Source of the DNA: CALIZF01 sp046292445
GTDB taxonomy: Bacteria; Pseudomonadota; Alphaproteobacteria; Rhodobacterales; Rhodobacteraceae
Reading direction: 5' to 3'
Assembly: GCA_046292445.1 (NCBI GenBank)
Contig: JBKBQT010000016.1
Coordinates: 7,518-71,517 of the forward strand
DNA: 64,000 nt
The stretch's first letter is position 1. Every line of letters starts with the position of its first letter. The position numbers and the translations under genes were made by a program. The notes under the pieces were generated by a model. The model did not search any database, had not been told where the DNA came from, and worked only from the letters and a program-made list of their open reading frames with translations. Of the stretch, positions 26,144-35,271 are shown one piece after another.

Positions 26144-27040
26144 TCAGTCGGCCGCCGCGACGCGGCGGGCGGGCAATGTCGCCGGATCGCCCGCATATTC
26201 GGCAACGGCGCCTTCGAGCCATTCGGCATAGGCTTCGTCGCTTACCACCTTGACGGTGATCGGCATGTAGGCATGGGCGATGCCGCAAAGCTCCGAGCAC
26301 TGGCCGAAATAGACCCCCTCCTGCTCGGCCTTGAACCACAGCTGCGCGAGGCGGCCGGGCACGCCGTCCTGCTTCACCCCGAAGGCCGGGATGGTCCAGG
26401 AATGGATCACGTCGGCCGCGGTGACCTGCAGCACGACGACCTTGTTCACCGGCACCACCATCGCCGTATCGGTCGCCAGCAGGAAATGCTCGCGGCTGTA
26501 GCCGGCGTCGACCAGCTGCGCCTCGACCTCGGGCGTCAGGCGGAAGTCGCCACCCGTGGCAGGCGCGCCGATCATGTAGCTGTCGAACTCGAACTCGTGG
26601 TCGGGGTATTCGTAGGTCCAGTACCACTGCTTGCCGGTCGCCTTGATGGTGATGTCGGCCATCGGGATTTCCTGCTGCTTGAACAGCACGGGAAGCGAGA
26701 AGGCCCCGATGAACACGAGGATCAGGATCGGCACGACCGTCCAGGTCACCTCGAGCGGCGAATTGTGCGTGAACCGCGCCGGCACCGGGTTGGACTTTTC
26801 GTTGTAGCGCAGGATCACGATCGCCAGCAGCGCGGTGACAAACAGCGTGATCGCGGTGATGATGACCAGCACCATGCCGTCGAGCCACTGCAGGTCATGC
26901 GCAAGTTCCGTGGCGGCGGGCTGGAACCCGAGGCCCCCCTGCACCGGCACGCCGATCACCGGCAGGTCCTGCGCAAGGCCGGCCGCCGGCACGAGGGCGG
27001 CCGCGGCGAGGAGGGGGCGGAAGATAGAGGCAAGGCGCAT
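26144..27040 (-). CDS. ctaC: Cytochrome c oxidase subunit II
   Basis: 298 residues: signal peptide about 1-23, two transmembrane helices (about 55-76 and 98-118), then a periplasmic cupredoxin domain. The CuA ligands are visible as C248, C252, H256 and M259 in CSELCGIAHAYM, with the upstream VIHSWTIPAFG histidine. It receives electrons from cytochrome c. It is the first gene of the nine-gene minus-strand run; its promoter should lie in the 194-bp gap to tldD, which holds an FNR-type site. Confidence 0.97.
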   Translation of the reverse strand: MRLASIFRPLLAAAALVPAAGLAQDLPVIGVPVQGGLGFQPAATELAHDLQWLDGMVLVIITAITLFVTALLAIVILRYNEKSNPVPARFTHNSPLEVTWTVVPILILVFIGAFSLPVLFKQQEIPMADITIKATGKQWYWTYEYPDHEFEFDSYMIGAPATGGDFRLTPEVEAQLVDAGYSREHFLLATDTAMVVPVNKVVVLQVTAADVIHSWTIPAFGVKQDGVPGRLAQLWFKAEQEGVYFGQCSELCGIAHAYMPITVKVVSDEAYAEWLEGAVAEYAGDPATLPARRVAAAD

Positions 27041-27202
27041 GTCGAATTCCCGTCCGGTTCCCGTTGTCCGGTCGGCACTGGGCCGCCGGCTGTGACGTCG
27101 GGCACACCGCGGCATGCCGCAGACGCCCGTTGTCGCTCGCAGTCGTGAAACCATATATCACCGGGCGCGACAAGCTTGGCCGATGCGGCAAAACCGCGCC
27201 GC

Positions 27203-27216
27203 TTGACCTCGATCAA
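27203..27216. promoter_or_regulatory. FNR/FnrL-type binding site between ctaC and tldD
   Basis: TTGAC-CTCG-ATCAA matches the FNR/FnrL dyad TTGAT-N4-ATCAA at nine of ten positions. Its centre is about 25 bp before the tldD ATG and about 170 bp before the ctaC ATG. Repression or activation of the oxidase operon by oxygen is inferred. Confidence 0.55.
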
Positions 27217-27234
27217 CGACCGGAAGGACACGCG

Positions 27235-28656
27235 ATGGACGCCAGCCGCTTTGCCCCCTTCGAGACGCATCTGGACGAGGCCCGCGCCCTCGCCCGCCTG
27301 CGCGATGCCCTGCACGGGGCGGAGGACGGCGAATTGTTCCTCGAGCGGCGGCGGTCCGAGGTCATCAGCCTCGACGACGGGCGCATCCGCACCGCCAGCT
27401 TCGACGCCTCGGAAGGGTTCGGGCTGCGCGCCGTCAAGGGCGATGTGGCCGGTTACGCCCATTCGACCGAGATCAGCGAGGCCGCCATCGCCCGCGCCGC
27501 GGATACCGCGCGGCTGGTGATCGGCGCGGGGGGCGGCATCATGGCGCCGCCCCCGCCCGGCACGAACCGGCGGCTCTACACCGATGCCGACCCGCTGGCG
27601 GATGCCGCCTTCGCCGCCAAGGTCGAGACGCTGCGCGCGATCGACGCCTTTGCCCGCGCGCTCGACCCCCGCGTCGTGCAGGTGAGCGCGACGCTCTCGG
27701 CGGCGCATCAGGAGGTGGAGATCCTGCGCCCCGAGGGGCTGCGCCTCGCCGATGTGCGCCCCATGGCGCGAATCGCCGTGCAGGTGATCGTCGATCGGGA
27801 CGGGCGGCGCGAGACCGGCAACGCGGGGGGCGGCGGGCGGTTCGGCCTTGCGGCGCTGATGGCACCCGATCACTGGCAGGGCCTTGTTCGCGAGGCGCTG
27901 CGCATCGCCACCGTGAACCTCGATGCCGAAGCCGCGCCGGCGGGCGTGATGGACGTGGTGCTGGGCCCGGGCTGGCCGGGGATCCTGCTGCACGAGGCGG
28001 TCGGGCACGGGCTCGAGGGGGATTTCAACCGCAAGGGGACCTCGGCCTTCGCCGGCCTGATGGGCAGCCGGATCGCCGCGCCGGGTGTCACCGTGCTCGA
28101 CGACGGCACGATCCCCGATCGCCGCGGGTCGATCACTATCGACGACGAGGGCACGCCCGCGGGCCGCAACATGCTCATCGAGGACGGGATCCTCGTCGGC
28201 TACATGCAGGACCGGCAGAACGCCCGCCTGATGGGCGCGGCCCCGACCGGCAACGGCCGTCGCGAAAGCCACGCCCATATCCCGATGCCGCGGATGACCA
28301 ACACCTACATGCTCGGTGGCGATGCGGACCCTGGCGCCATCCTCGCAGACCTCAGGGACGGGATATGGGCGGTGGGCTTCGGCGGCGGGCAGGTGGACAT
28401 CACCAACGGCAAGTTCGTGTTTTCCTGCACCGAGGCCTACCGCGTGCGAGGCGGCAAGGTGGTCGCGCCGGTCAAGGGCGCGACGCTCATCGGTGACGGG
28501 GCCACCGCGCTCAGGGCGATCCGGGCGATCGGCAACGACATGGCGCTCGACCCCGGCATGGGCAATTGCGGCAAGGCCGGGCAGTGGGTTCCGGTCGGGG
28601 TCGGACAGCCGACGCTGCTGATCGGCGGTCTGACCGTGGGCGGGGCGGCGGCCTGA
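27235..28656 (+). CDS. tldD: Metalloprotease TldD
   Basis: 473 residues. The zinc motif HEAVGH is at 253-258 inside LLHEAVGHGLEGDF, and DDEGTPAGRNMLIEDG and GGDADPGAILAD are TldD landmarks. TldD forms a heterodimer with TldE/PmbA and degrades unfolded peptides (microcin B17 and CcdA maturation in E. coli). No tldE is in the window. The ATG at 27235 is preceded by GGAAGGAC, a good Shine-Dalgarno sequence. Confidence 0.95.
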   Translation: MDASRFAPFETHLDEARALARLRDALHGAEDGELFLERRRSEVISLDDGRIRTASFDASEGFGLRAVKGDVAGYAHSTEISEAAIARAADTARLVIGAGGGIMAPPPPGTNRRLYTDADPLADAAFAAKVETLRAIDAFARALDPRVVQVSATLSAAHQEVEILRPEGLRLADVRPMARIAVQVIVDRDGRRETGNAGGGGRFGLAALMAPDHWQGLVREALRIATVNLDAEAAPAGVMDVVLGPGWPGILLHEAVGHGLEGDFNRKGTSAFAGLMGSRIAAPGVTVLDDGTIPDRRGSITIDDEGTPAGRNMLIEDGILVGYMQDRQNARLMGAAPTGNGRRESHAHIPMPRMTNTYMLGGDADPGAILADLRDGIWAVGFGGGQVDITNGKFVFSCTEAYRVRGGKVVAPVKGATLIGDGATALRAIRAIGNDMALDPGMGNCGKAGQWVPVGVGQPTLLIGGLTVGGAAA

Positions 28657-28824
28657 GCATCGTGGCCGGCACCCGCGGCGGGCTGGGCATCGCCGGCCGG
28701 GCCACCGCCGGCGCCGGCAGACGGGGCTGCGGTAGCCGACGCGGCGGCGGCATTTCACCGGCCCGGACAGTTGTCCACAGCTTTCGCATCCGGGGAGCGG
28801 AAATTGCCGAAACCGGCGTTAAAC

Positions 28825-28840
28825 TTAACCCTGCATTAAC
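28825..28840 (+). promoter_or_regulatory. CtrA-type box TTAA-N7-TTAAC upstream of dprA
   Basis: TTAA at 28825-28828, seven bases, then TTAAC at 28836-28840, with a further TTAA at 28819. This matches the CtrA consensus fully. It ends 42 bp before the dprA ATG in an otherwise GC-rich gap. Confidence 0.6.
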
Positions 28841-28882
28841 CCCGGCGGGGCATGGTGGCCCTGCGGATGAGGCGAGGTTGCG

Positions 28883-30346
28883 ATGGAAGACGGTTTGTTG
28901 GCTTCCCACCCACCCTTCACCCCACCCACCACGGAAGGCGACAGATTGTCGTGGCTCCGTCTCATCCGCTCCCGCCGGGTCGGCCCGGCGACCTTCCATC
29001 GCCTCACCACGGAACACGGCACCGCCGCTGCCGCGCTCGACGCTTTGCCGGACATCGCGCGGGCCGCGGGCGTCGCGGATTACAGCGCCTGCCCCGAAGG
29101 CGTCGCGCTGGCCGAGATGGCGGCGGCGCGCCGTGCCGGGGCGCGGATGGTCTGCTATGGCGCCCCGGACTATCCGCCCGATCTGATGGACTTGCCCGAT
29201 GCGCCGCCGCTGCTCTGGGTCATCGGCGATCCGCGCTGGCTCGCCCGCCCCATGGTCGCCCTCGTCGGCGCGCGCAGCGCCTCGTCCAACGGGCTGCGCA
29301 TGGCGCGCCGGCTCGCCGAACGGCTTGCGGCCGAGGGGATCGTCGTCGTCTCGGGCCTCGCCCGGGGGATCGATGCCGCGGCGCATGAAGGTGCCCTCGC
29401 CGGCGGCACCGTCGCGGTGCATGCCGGCGGCGTCGATGTCATCTACCCGGCCGAGAATGCCGACCTCGCCGCGCGCATCGCCGCGCAGGGCGCGCGGCTG
29501 TCGGAACTGCCGATGGGCCAGGATCCGCAGGCACGGCATTTTCCGCAGCGCAACCGCATCGTGTCGGGCCTCGCGCTCGGCGTCGTCGTGGTGGAGGCGG
29601 CGGAAGGCTCGGGCAGTCTCATCACCGCCCGCACCGCCGCCGACCAGGGGCGCGAGATCATGGCGGTGCCGGGCCATCCGGTGGACGCCCGCGCCGCGGG
29701 CTGCAACGCGCTGATCCGCGACGGCGCGACGCTGGTGCGCCATGCCGAGGATGTGGTCGAGGCGCTCGGCCCGGCACTCGCCGCCGCCCGGCAGGCCCGC
29801 GCCGCAACGGCGGCGCTGCGTCCCGCGGCCGCGGAACCCGACCGCACGATCCCCGCCCCGCCGCACCGCATCGGCCGGCTGACCCAGGCGGCGCTCGATG
29901 CGATCCGCGGCCGCATGACCGCCCAGGACGCCGCCGCGCCCGAAACCGGGGCCGTGCGGCCCGGCCGTGTGCAGGGCGCGATGGCGGCCATGCCGCCGCC
30001 GCCCGCGCCGGGGCCACAAGCCAAGCCGGCGGCGCCGGACGCGGCGGCCCTCGAAGGACAGCGCACGCCCGCTTCTGCATGCCGCGGCACGCAAGTGCGC
30101 GGTGTTGCGGCGAGCGAACCGGCGGGCGCGGCACCGGCGACCGACGGCCGGCGTCCGGTGCCGCAGGGCGGCCATCCGCTGCACAGCCGCATCCTCGCCC
30201 GCATCGGTCCGGCGCCGATGGCCGAAGACCAGCTCATCCGGGACCTCGCGCTGCCCGCCGCCGCGGTCGCGCCCGAACTGCTGAACCTCGAGCTGGACGG
30301 CCTTATCGAGCGTCAGCCCGGCGGACTGATCGCGCGCGTGGGCTGA
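28883..30346 (+). CDS. dprA: DNA processing protein DprA
   Basis: 487 residues, longer than the usual 300-380. The Rossmann-like core carries VVVSGLARGIDAAAHEGAL, HFPQRNRIVSGLA and AEGSGSLITARTAADQGR with the MAVPGHP end. Residues about 295-425 are an Ala/Pro-rich linker, and the C-terminal 60 residues are a winged-helix DML1-like domain. DprA loads RecA on incoming single-stranded DNA in transformation or gene-transfer-agent uptake. It lies upstream of topA on the same strand, a common pairing. Confidence 0.94.
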   Translation: MEDGLLASHPPFTPPTTEGDRLSWLRLIRSRRVGPATFHRLTTEHGTAAAALDALPDIARAAGVADYSACPEGVALAEMAAARRAGARMVCYGAPDYPPDLMDLPDAPPLLWVIGDPRWLARPMVALVGARSASSNGLRMARRLAERLAAEGIVVVSGLARGIDAAAHEGALAGGTVAVHAGGVDVIYPAENADLAARIAAQGARLSELPMGQDPQARHFPQRNRIVSGLALGVVVVEAAEGSGSLITARTAADQGREIMAVPGHPVDARAAGCNALIRDGATLVRHAEDVVEALGPALAAARQARAATAALRPAAAEPDRTIPAPPHRIGRLTQAALDAIRGRMTAQDAAAPETGAVRPGRVQGAMAAMPPPPAPGPQAKPAAPDAAALEGQRTPASACRGTQVRGVAASEPAGAAPATDGRRPVPQGGHPLHSRILARIGPAPMAEDQLIRDLALPAAAVAPELLNLELDGLIERQPGGLIARVG

Positions 30347-30652
30347 ACGGCACCCTGCGGCTGCGCAATCCGGGTCGCCCCGCCGCGACCTTGCGTCGGT
30401 GGCCCGCCCGCGCCCGGTCGGCAGAGAACGGCATTCGCACGCCCGGTCCCCGCCTGCCCGGTCCGCATGCCCGCCACCGGCGTCGCACCGTGCCCCAGCG
30501 CCCCCCGGCGCTCTGGCGGGCCTTGCCCTTGCCCGCCGCGTCGCGTGCGCCACCACCCGTCGCCGCGGCAGATTGACATTGCCAAAGCCGCCCCCACATG
30601 GTGCCGCCCCGACCGTCCGGCGGCGCCCGGACGGCCCCGAAAGGATGCCCGC
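30347..30652. other. Gap between dprA and topA
   Basis: 306 bp of GC-rich sequence. No coding frame with family support and no clear terminator was seen. A TTGACA hexamer at 30573-30578 is the only recognisable signal and may be the -35 element for topA; a convincing -10 element 17 bp further on is missing. Confidence 0.5.
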
Positions 30653-33460
30653 ATGCCTGTCGTCGTTGTCGAGTCCCCCGCCAAGGCCAAGACAATCAAC
30701 AAGTATCTCGGCCCGGACTACACTGTCCTCGCATCCTTCGGCCATGTGCGCGACCTGCCGGCCAAGGACGGGTCGGTCGATCCCGATCACGGCTTTGCCA
30801 TGACCTGGGAGGTCGCGGCAGACAGCCGCAAGCACATCCGCGCCATCGCCGAGGCGCTCAGGACCGACGACAGCCTGATCCTTGCCACCGACCCCGACCG
30901 CGAGGGCGAGGCGATCTCCTGGCACCTGCAGGAGGCCCTTGCGCCGCACCTGAAGAAGAAATCGGTCAGCCGCGTCGCCTTCAACGCCATCACCAAGGCC
31001 GCCGTGACCGAGGCCATCGCCCATCCGCGCGAGATCGACCGCGCGCTGGTCGATGCCTATCTTGCGCGCCGGGCGCTCGACTACCTCGTCGGCTTCACCC
31101 TCTCGCCGGTGCTGTGGCGCAAGTTGCCGGGGGCGCGGTCGGCGGGGCGGGTGCAGTCGGTCTGCCTGCGCCTGATCGTCGAGCGCGAGATGGAGATCGA
31201 GGCCTTTCGCCCGCGCGAATACTGGACCGTCACCGCCGCGCTCGCCACCCCGCGCGGCGCGGGTTACGAGGCGCGGCTGACGGTGCTCGGCGGCAAGCGG
31301 CTCGACCGGTTCGACATCGCAACGGCCGAGGCCGCCGAACTCGCCGTCGCGGCGGTGCAGGCGCGCGATCTGACCGTCAAGACGGTCGAGGCCAAGCCCG
31401 CCAGCCGCAACCCCTGGCCGCCCTTCATGACCTCGACCCTCCAGCAGGAGGCATCGCGCAAGCTCGGCATGGGGGCGAAGCAATGCATGAGCACCGCGCA
31501 GAGGCTCTATGAGGCCGGGCACATCACCTACATGCGCACCGACGGCATCGACATGGCGCCCGAGGCCGCGGCCGCCGCGCGCGCCGAGATCGCGCGCCGC
31601 TTCGGCGATGCCTATGTGCCGTCCAGCCCCCGGCTCTACAAGAACAAGGCCAAGAACGCGCAGGAAGCGCATGAATGCATCCGCCCGACCGACATGGCCG
31701 CATCGCCCGATGCGCTGCGGCTGGCCGAGGCGGACCAGCGGCGGCTCTACGATCTGATCTGGAAGCGCACCATCGCCAGCCAGATGGCCTCGGCCCGGCT
31801 GGAGCGCACGACGGTCGATGTGGCCAGCCGCGACGGTCAGGTGGAGTTGCGCGCGACCGGGCAGGTGGTGCTGTTCGACGGGTTCCTCAAGGTCTATGAC
31901 GAGGGCCGCGACGAGGACGGCGAGGATGACGGCCGCCTGCCGCAGATCATGGCGGGCGAGCCGGCCGTCAAGCAGGCCGGGGCCCATGCCGCGCGGCTGG
32001 CGCAGGCACCGGCCCTCGATGCGCTGATCGAGGAACGGGCCGGCAGCACCATCAGGCGCGAGGGCCTCGTGGCCGATGCGGAGGCCGCGATCCTTGCCAC
32101 CCAAAGCCACACCCAGCCCCCGCCCCGCTATACCGAGGCGAGCCTCGTCAAGCGGATGGAGGAACTCGGGATCGGTCGCCCCTCGACCTATGCCTCGATC
32201 CTGACGACCATCGTGGACCGGGAATATGTCAAGAAGGACAAGAACCGCCTGATCCCCGAGGACAAGGGGCGGCTGGTGACGGCGTTCCTGACCAATTATT
32301 TCCGCCGCTATGTCGAATATGACTTCACCGCCGACCTCGAGGGCGAGCTGGACGACGTGTCCGCCGGATCGGCCGACTACAAGGACGTGCTCGCCCGGTT
32401 CTGGCGCGATTTTTCCGCGGCCGTGGCCGAGACGGCCGATCTGCGGATCGGCGAGGTGCTGACGACGATCGACGATTTCCTTGCGCCGCATCTCTACCCC
32501 GCGCGTGCCGATGGCGGCGATCCGCGCCTGTGTCCGTCCTGCGGCGTGGGGCGGCTGCACCTCAAGACCGCGCGCGCGGGCGGGGCCTTCATCGGCTGCG
32601 GCAACTACCCCGCCTGCCGCTATACCCGCCCCATATCGGGCGGCGATGAGGGCGGCGGCGGCGGCGACCGCCTGCTCGGCCAGGCCGAGGATGGCGAGCC
32701 GGTGACGCTGCGCAACGGCCGCTTCGGCCCCTATGTGCAGAAGGGCGAGGCGACGCAAGAGGTGCCCAAGCCGCCGCGCGCCAGCCTGCCCAAGGGCTGG
32801 TCTGCCGAGACGCTGACGCTCGAACGGGCGCTGGCGCTGCTCGCCCTGCCCCGCCGGATCGGCGCGCATCCCGAGGACGGGGTGGATGTCGAGGCCGGGA
32901 TCGGCCGCTTCGGGCCCTTCGTCAAGCACGGGCCGCGCTATGCCAATATCGCGGATGTCGATGAGGTGTTCACCATCGGCATGAACCGCGCCGTCGAGGT
33001 GCTGGCCCAGAAGGCCAGCCGGGGCGGCCGCCCCGCAGCGGCCAGCGCCGAGCCGCTGCGCGATCTCGGCATGCATCCCGACGGCGGGCCGGTGCTGGTG
33101 ATGCCGGGGCGCTACGGCCCTTACGTCAAGTGGGGCAAGGTCAATGCGACCATCCCCAAGGACATCGCACCCGAGGCGCTGACGCTGGACGAGGCGCTGG
33201 CGCTGGTAGCGGCCAAGGCGGGCGCGGGCGGCAAGGCGAAGGGCGGCAAGGCCAAGACGGGCAAGGCCGCCGCCGGGGCAAAGACCGTGGCAGGGGCCGG
33301 GACGGCCGCCAAGCCCAGGGCCGCCGCCAAGCCCGAAGCAGCCGCAAAAACCAAGGCGACCAAGCCCAAGGCCGCCGCAAAAGCCAAGGCGACCAAGCCC
33401 GCCACGCGGGACGAGGCATCCGCCGCCGCCCCGCGCCGCCGCAAGGCGGCCGACGGCTGA
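30653..33460 (+). CDS. topA: DNA topoisomerase I
   Basis: 935 residues. Toprim: MPVVVVESPAKAKTINKYLG and ATDPDREGEAISWHL. Active-site tyrosine Y293 in ITYMRTDG. A zinc ribbon CPSCGVGRL...CGNYPAC follows near 626-655, then TopA_C_Rpt-type repeats (RFGPYV..., RYGPYVKWG) and an Ala/Lys-rich tail of about 75 residues. It relaxes negative supercoils. The start at 30653 is fixed by the conserved N-terminus. Confidence 0.97.
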   Translation: MPVVVVESPAKAKTINKYLGPDYTVLASFGHVRDLPAKDGSVDPDHGFAMTWEVAADSRKHIRAIAEALRTDDSLILATDPDREGEAISWHLQEALAPHLKKKSVSRVAFNAITKAAVTEAIAHPREIDRALVDAYLARRALDYLVGFTLSPVLWRKLPGARSAGRVQSVCLRLIVEREMEIEAFRPREYWTVTAALATPRGAGYEARLTVLGGKRLDRFDIATAEAAELAVAAVQARDLTVKTVEAKPASRNPWPPFMTSTLQQEASRKLGMGAKQCMSTAQRLYEAGHITYMRTDGIDMAPEAAAAARAEIARRFGDAYVPSSPRLYKNKAKNAQEAHECIRPTDMAASPDALRLAEADQRRLYDLIWKRTIASQMASARLERTTVDVASRDGQVELRATGQVVLFDGFLKVYDEGRDEDGEDDGRLPQIMAGEPAVKQAGAHAARLAQAPALDALIEERAGSTIRREGLVADAEAAILATQSHTQPPPRYTEASLVKRMEELGIGRPSTYASILTTIVDREYVKKDKNRLIPEDKGRLVTAFLTNYFRRYVEYDFTADLEGELDDVSAGSADYKDVLARFWRDFSAAVAETADLRIGEVLTTIDDFLAPHLYPARADGGDPRLCPSCGVGRLHLKTARAGGAFIGCGNYPACRYTRPISGGDEGGGGGDRLLGQAEDGEPVTLRNGRFGPYVQKGEATQEVPKPPRASLPKGWSAETLTLERALALLALPRRIGAHPEDGVDVEAGIGRFGPFVKHGPRYANIADVDEVFTIGMNRAVEVLAQKASRGGRPAAASAEPLRDLGMHPDGGPVLVMPGRYGPYVKWGKVNATIPKDIAPEALTLDEALALVAAKAGAGGKAKGGKAKTGKAAAGAKTVAGAGTAAKPRAAAKPEAAAKTKATKPKAAAKAKATKPATRDEASAAAPRRRKAADG

Positions 33461-33541
33461 GGCGCAGCCTGCCCGCCGCGCCGGTTGACTAGCCGCGCCG
33501 CCCGCGCCAATAGGGCGCTGACCAATCCGGCGGAGGGCGCG

Positions 33542-34237
33542 ATGAAAAAGGTCTACGAAAGCGCGGGCAAGGCGCTCGACGGGCTCCTGTTCGACGGGAT
33601 GACCATCGCGGCGGGCGGCTTCGGCCTTTGCGGGATCCCCGAAAACCTGATCCTTGCGATCCGCGATGCGGGCGTGAAGAACCTCACCGTCGCCTCGAAC
33701 AACGCCGGGGTGGATGACTTCGGTCTCGGCATCCTGCTCAAGTCGCGGCAGGTCAAGCGGATGATCTCGTCCTACGTCGGCGAGAACGCGGAATTCATGC
33801 GCCAGTATCTCTCGGGCGAGCTCGAGCTCGAGTTCAACCCGCAAGGCACGCTAGCCGAGCGGATGCGGGCGGGCGGCGCGGGCATCCCAGGCTTCTACAC
33901 CGCGACCGGGGTCGGCACGGTCATCGCCGAAGGCAAGGAGCACAAGGACTTCGACGGGCGCACCTACATCCTCGAACGTGCGATCGTCGCCGACCTCGCG
34001 ATCGTCAAGGCCTGGAAGGCCGATCCCTCGGGCAATCTCGTGTTCCGCAAGACGGCGCGCAACTTCAACGTGCCCGCCGCCACCTGCGGCAAGGTCTGCG
34101 TCGCCGATGTGGAGGAAATCGTGCCGCTCGGCGCGCTCGACCCGGATGCCATCCACCTGCCCGGGATTTACGTGCACCGCATCGTGCAGGGCACGTTCGA
34201 GAAGCGGATCGAGAACCGCACCACGCGGGCGGCCTGA
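33542..34237 (+). CDS. scoA: 3-oxoacid CoA-transferase subunit A
   Basis: 231 residues, MKKVYESAGKALDGL start, with GGFGLCGIPENLI near 20-32 and GIPGFYTATGVGT. With ScoB it transfers CoA from succinyl-CoA to acetoacetate, opening ketone-body or polyhydroxybutyrate-derived acetoacetate for use. GGCGGAGGGCG before the ATG is the ribosome-binding site. Its last base is the first base of the following DUF1801 gene. Confidence 0.95.
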   Translation: MKKVYESAGKALDGLLFDGMTIAAGGFGLCGIPENLILAIRDAGVKNLTVASNNAGVDDFGLGILLKSRQVKRMISSYVGENAEFMRQYLSGELELEFNPQGTLAERMRAGGAGIPGFYTATGVGTVIAEGKEHKDFDGRTYILERAIVADLAIVKAWKADPSGNLVFRKTARNFNVPAATCGKVCVADVEEIVPLGALDPDAIHLPGIYVHRIVQGTFEKRIENRTTRAA

Positions 34238-34626
34238 TGACCATCGACGACCGGCTCGGGACCTATGAAGCGGTCGCGGCGGCGGCGCCGGCCCATGCCG
34301 GCACGCTGGCCGCGATCCGGGCGCTGGCGCATGCGCTGCACCCGGACGGGATCGAGACGGCAAGCACGCGCGAGCGCAGCGTGTCCTGGGGCCTCGCGGG
34401 CGGCAAGACAGCCGCATGGTATGCCTACATGATGCCGCACCAGGCGCATGTGAACCTCGGGTTCTTCCACGGGGTCGATCTGCCCGACCCCGACGGCTTG
34501 CTGACCGGAACCGGCAAGCGGCTGCGGCACGTCAAGATCACCGAACCCGCACAGGTCGCGACCCCCGCGATCCGTGCCCTCCTCTGCGCCGCGCTGGCCG
34601 AACGGCGCGCGGCGCTTCACCCCTGA
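34237..34626 (+). CDS. DUF1801 domain protein located between scoA and scoB
   Basis: 129 residues. SWGLAGGKTAAWYAYMMPHQAHVNLGFFHG and LRHVKITEPAQ are typical of DUF1801/YdhG-type proteins, a small fold of unknown role. It overlaps the scoA stop by one base (TGATG) and ends 15 bp before scoB, so it is embedded in the operon. A link to CoA-transferase function is possible but unproven. Confidence 0.8.
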   Translation: MTIDDRLGTYEAVAAAAPAHAGTLAAIRALAHALHPDGIETASTRERSVSWGLAGGKTAAWYAYMMPHQAHVNLGFFHGVDLPDPDGLLTGTGKRLRHVKITEPAQVATPAIRALLCAALAERRAALHP

Positions 34627-34641
34627 CCAAGCGAGGCGACG

Positions 34642-35271
34642 ATGCCCTGGGACCGTAATCGGATGGCCGCCCGCGCGGCGCAGGAACTGCAGGATGGCTG
34701 GTACGTCAACCTCGGGATCGGCATCCCGACATTGGTGTCGAACTATATCCCCGAAGGGATCACCGTCACGCTCCAGTCGGAAAACGGCATGCTCGGCATG
34801 GGCCCGTTCCCCACCGAGAACGAGGTTGACGCCGACCTCATCAATGCCGGCAAGCAGACGATCACCGAACTGCCGCAGACCGCCTATTTCGACAGCGCGA
34901 CCTCGTTCGCGATGATCCGCGGCGGCAAGATCGCCATGGCGATCCTCGGCGCGATGGAGGTGGCGGAAAACGGCGACCTTGCGAACTGGATGATCCCCGG
35001 CAAGCTGGTCAAGGGCATGGGCGGCGCGATGGACCTGGTTGCCGGCGTCGGCCGTGTGGTGGTGGTGATGGACCACACGTCCAAGCACGGCGAATCGAAG
35101 GTGCTGCGCGCATGCACCCTGCCCTTGACCGGCAAGGGCGTGGTGGACCGGATCATCACCAACCTCGGCGTGCTCGACGTCGTTCCGGGGGGCCTGCGGA
35201 TCGTGGAACTGGCCGATGGCGTGACCGAGGCCGACCTGCGCGCGGCAACCGAGGCGACGATCGTTGACTGA
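34642..35271 (+). CDS. scoB: 3-oxoacid CoA-transferase subunit B
   Basis: 209 residues. The catalytic glutamate lies in QSENGMLGMGPFP near residue 51, after LGIGIPTLVSNYIPEG; GGKIAMAILGAMEV and MDHTSKHGESK follow. It forms the active CoA transferase with ScoA. AGCGAGGCGACG before the ATG is a weak ribosome site. Its 3' end overlaps the next gene by 8 bp. Confidence 0.95.
   Translation: MPWDRNRMAARAAQELQDGWYVNLGIGIPTLVSNYIPEGITVTLQSENGMLGMGPFPTENEVDADLINAGKQTITELPQTAYFDSATSFAMIRGGKIAMAILGAMEVAENGDLANWMIPGKLVKGMGGAMDLVAGVGRVVVVMDHTSKHGESKVLRACTLPLTGKGVVDRIITNLGVLDVVPGGLRIVELADGVTEADLRAATEATIVD

Noticed and set aside
25046..27148. A 700-codon plus-strand frame opposite ctaB and ctaC
   Set aside because: Shadow of the oxidase genes, rich in His/Arg/Asp and without any family match.
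28771..28780. TTGTCCACAG, similar to a DnaA box, before dprA
   Set aside because: Single copy and one mismatch from the consensus; no cluster or AT-rich unwinding region, so no origin.
28511..33844. A 1777-codon open frame on the minus strand
   Set aside because: It is opposite topA, dprA and scoA, whose products have clear catalytic motifs. High GC leaves stop-poor antisense frames; its composition is Arg/Gly/His-rich with no family resemblance.
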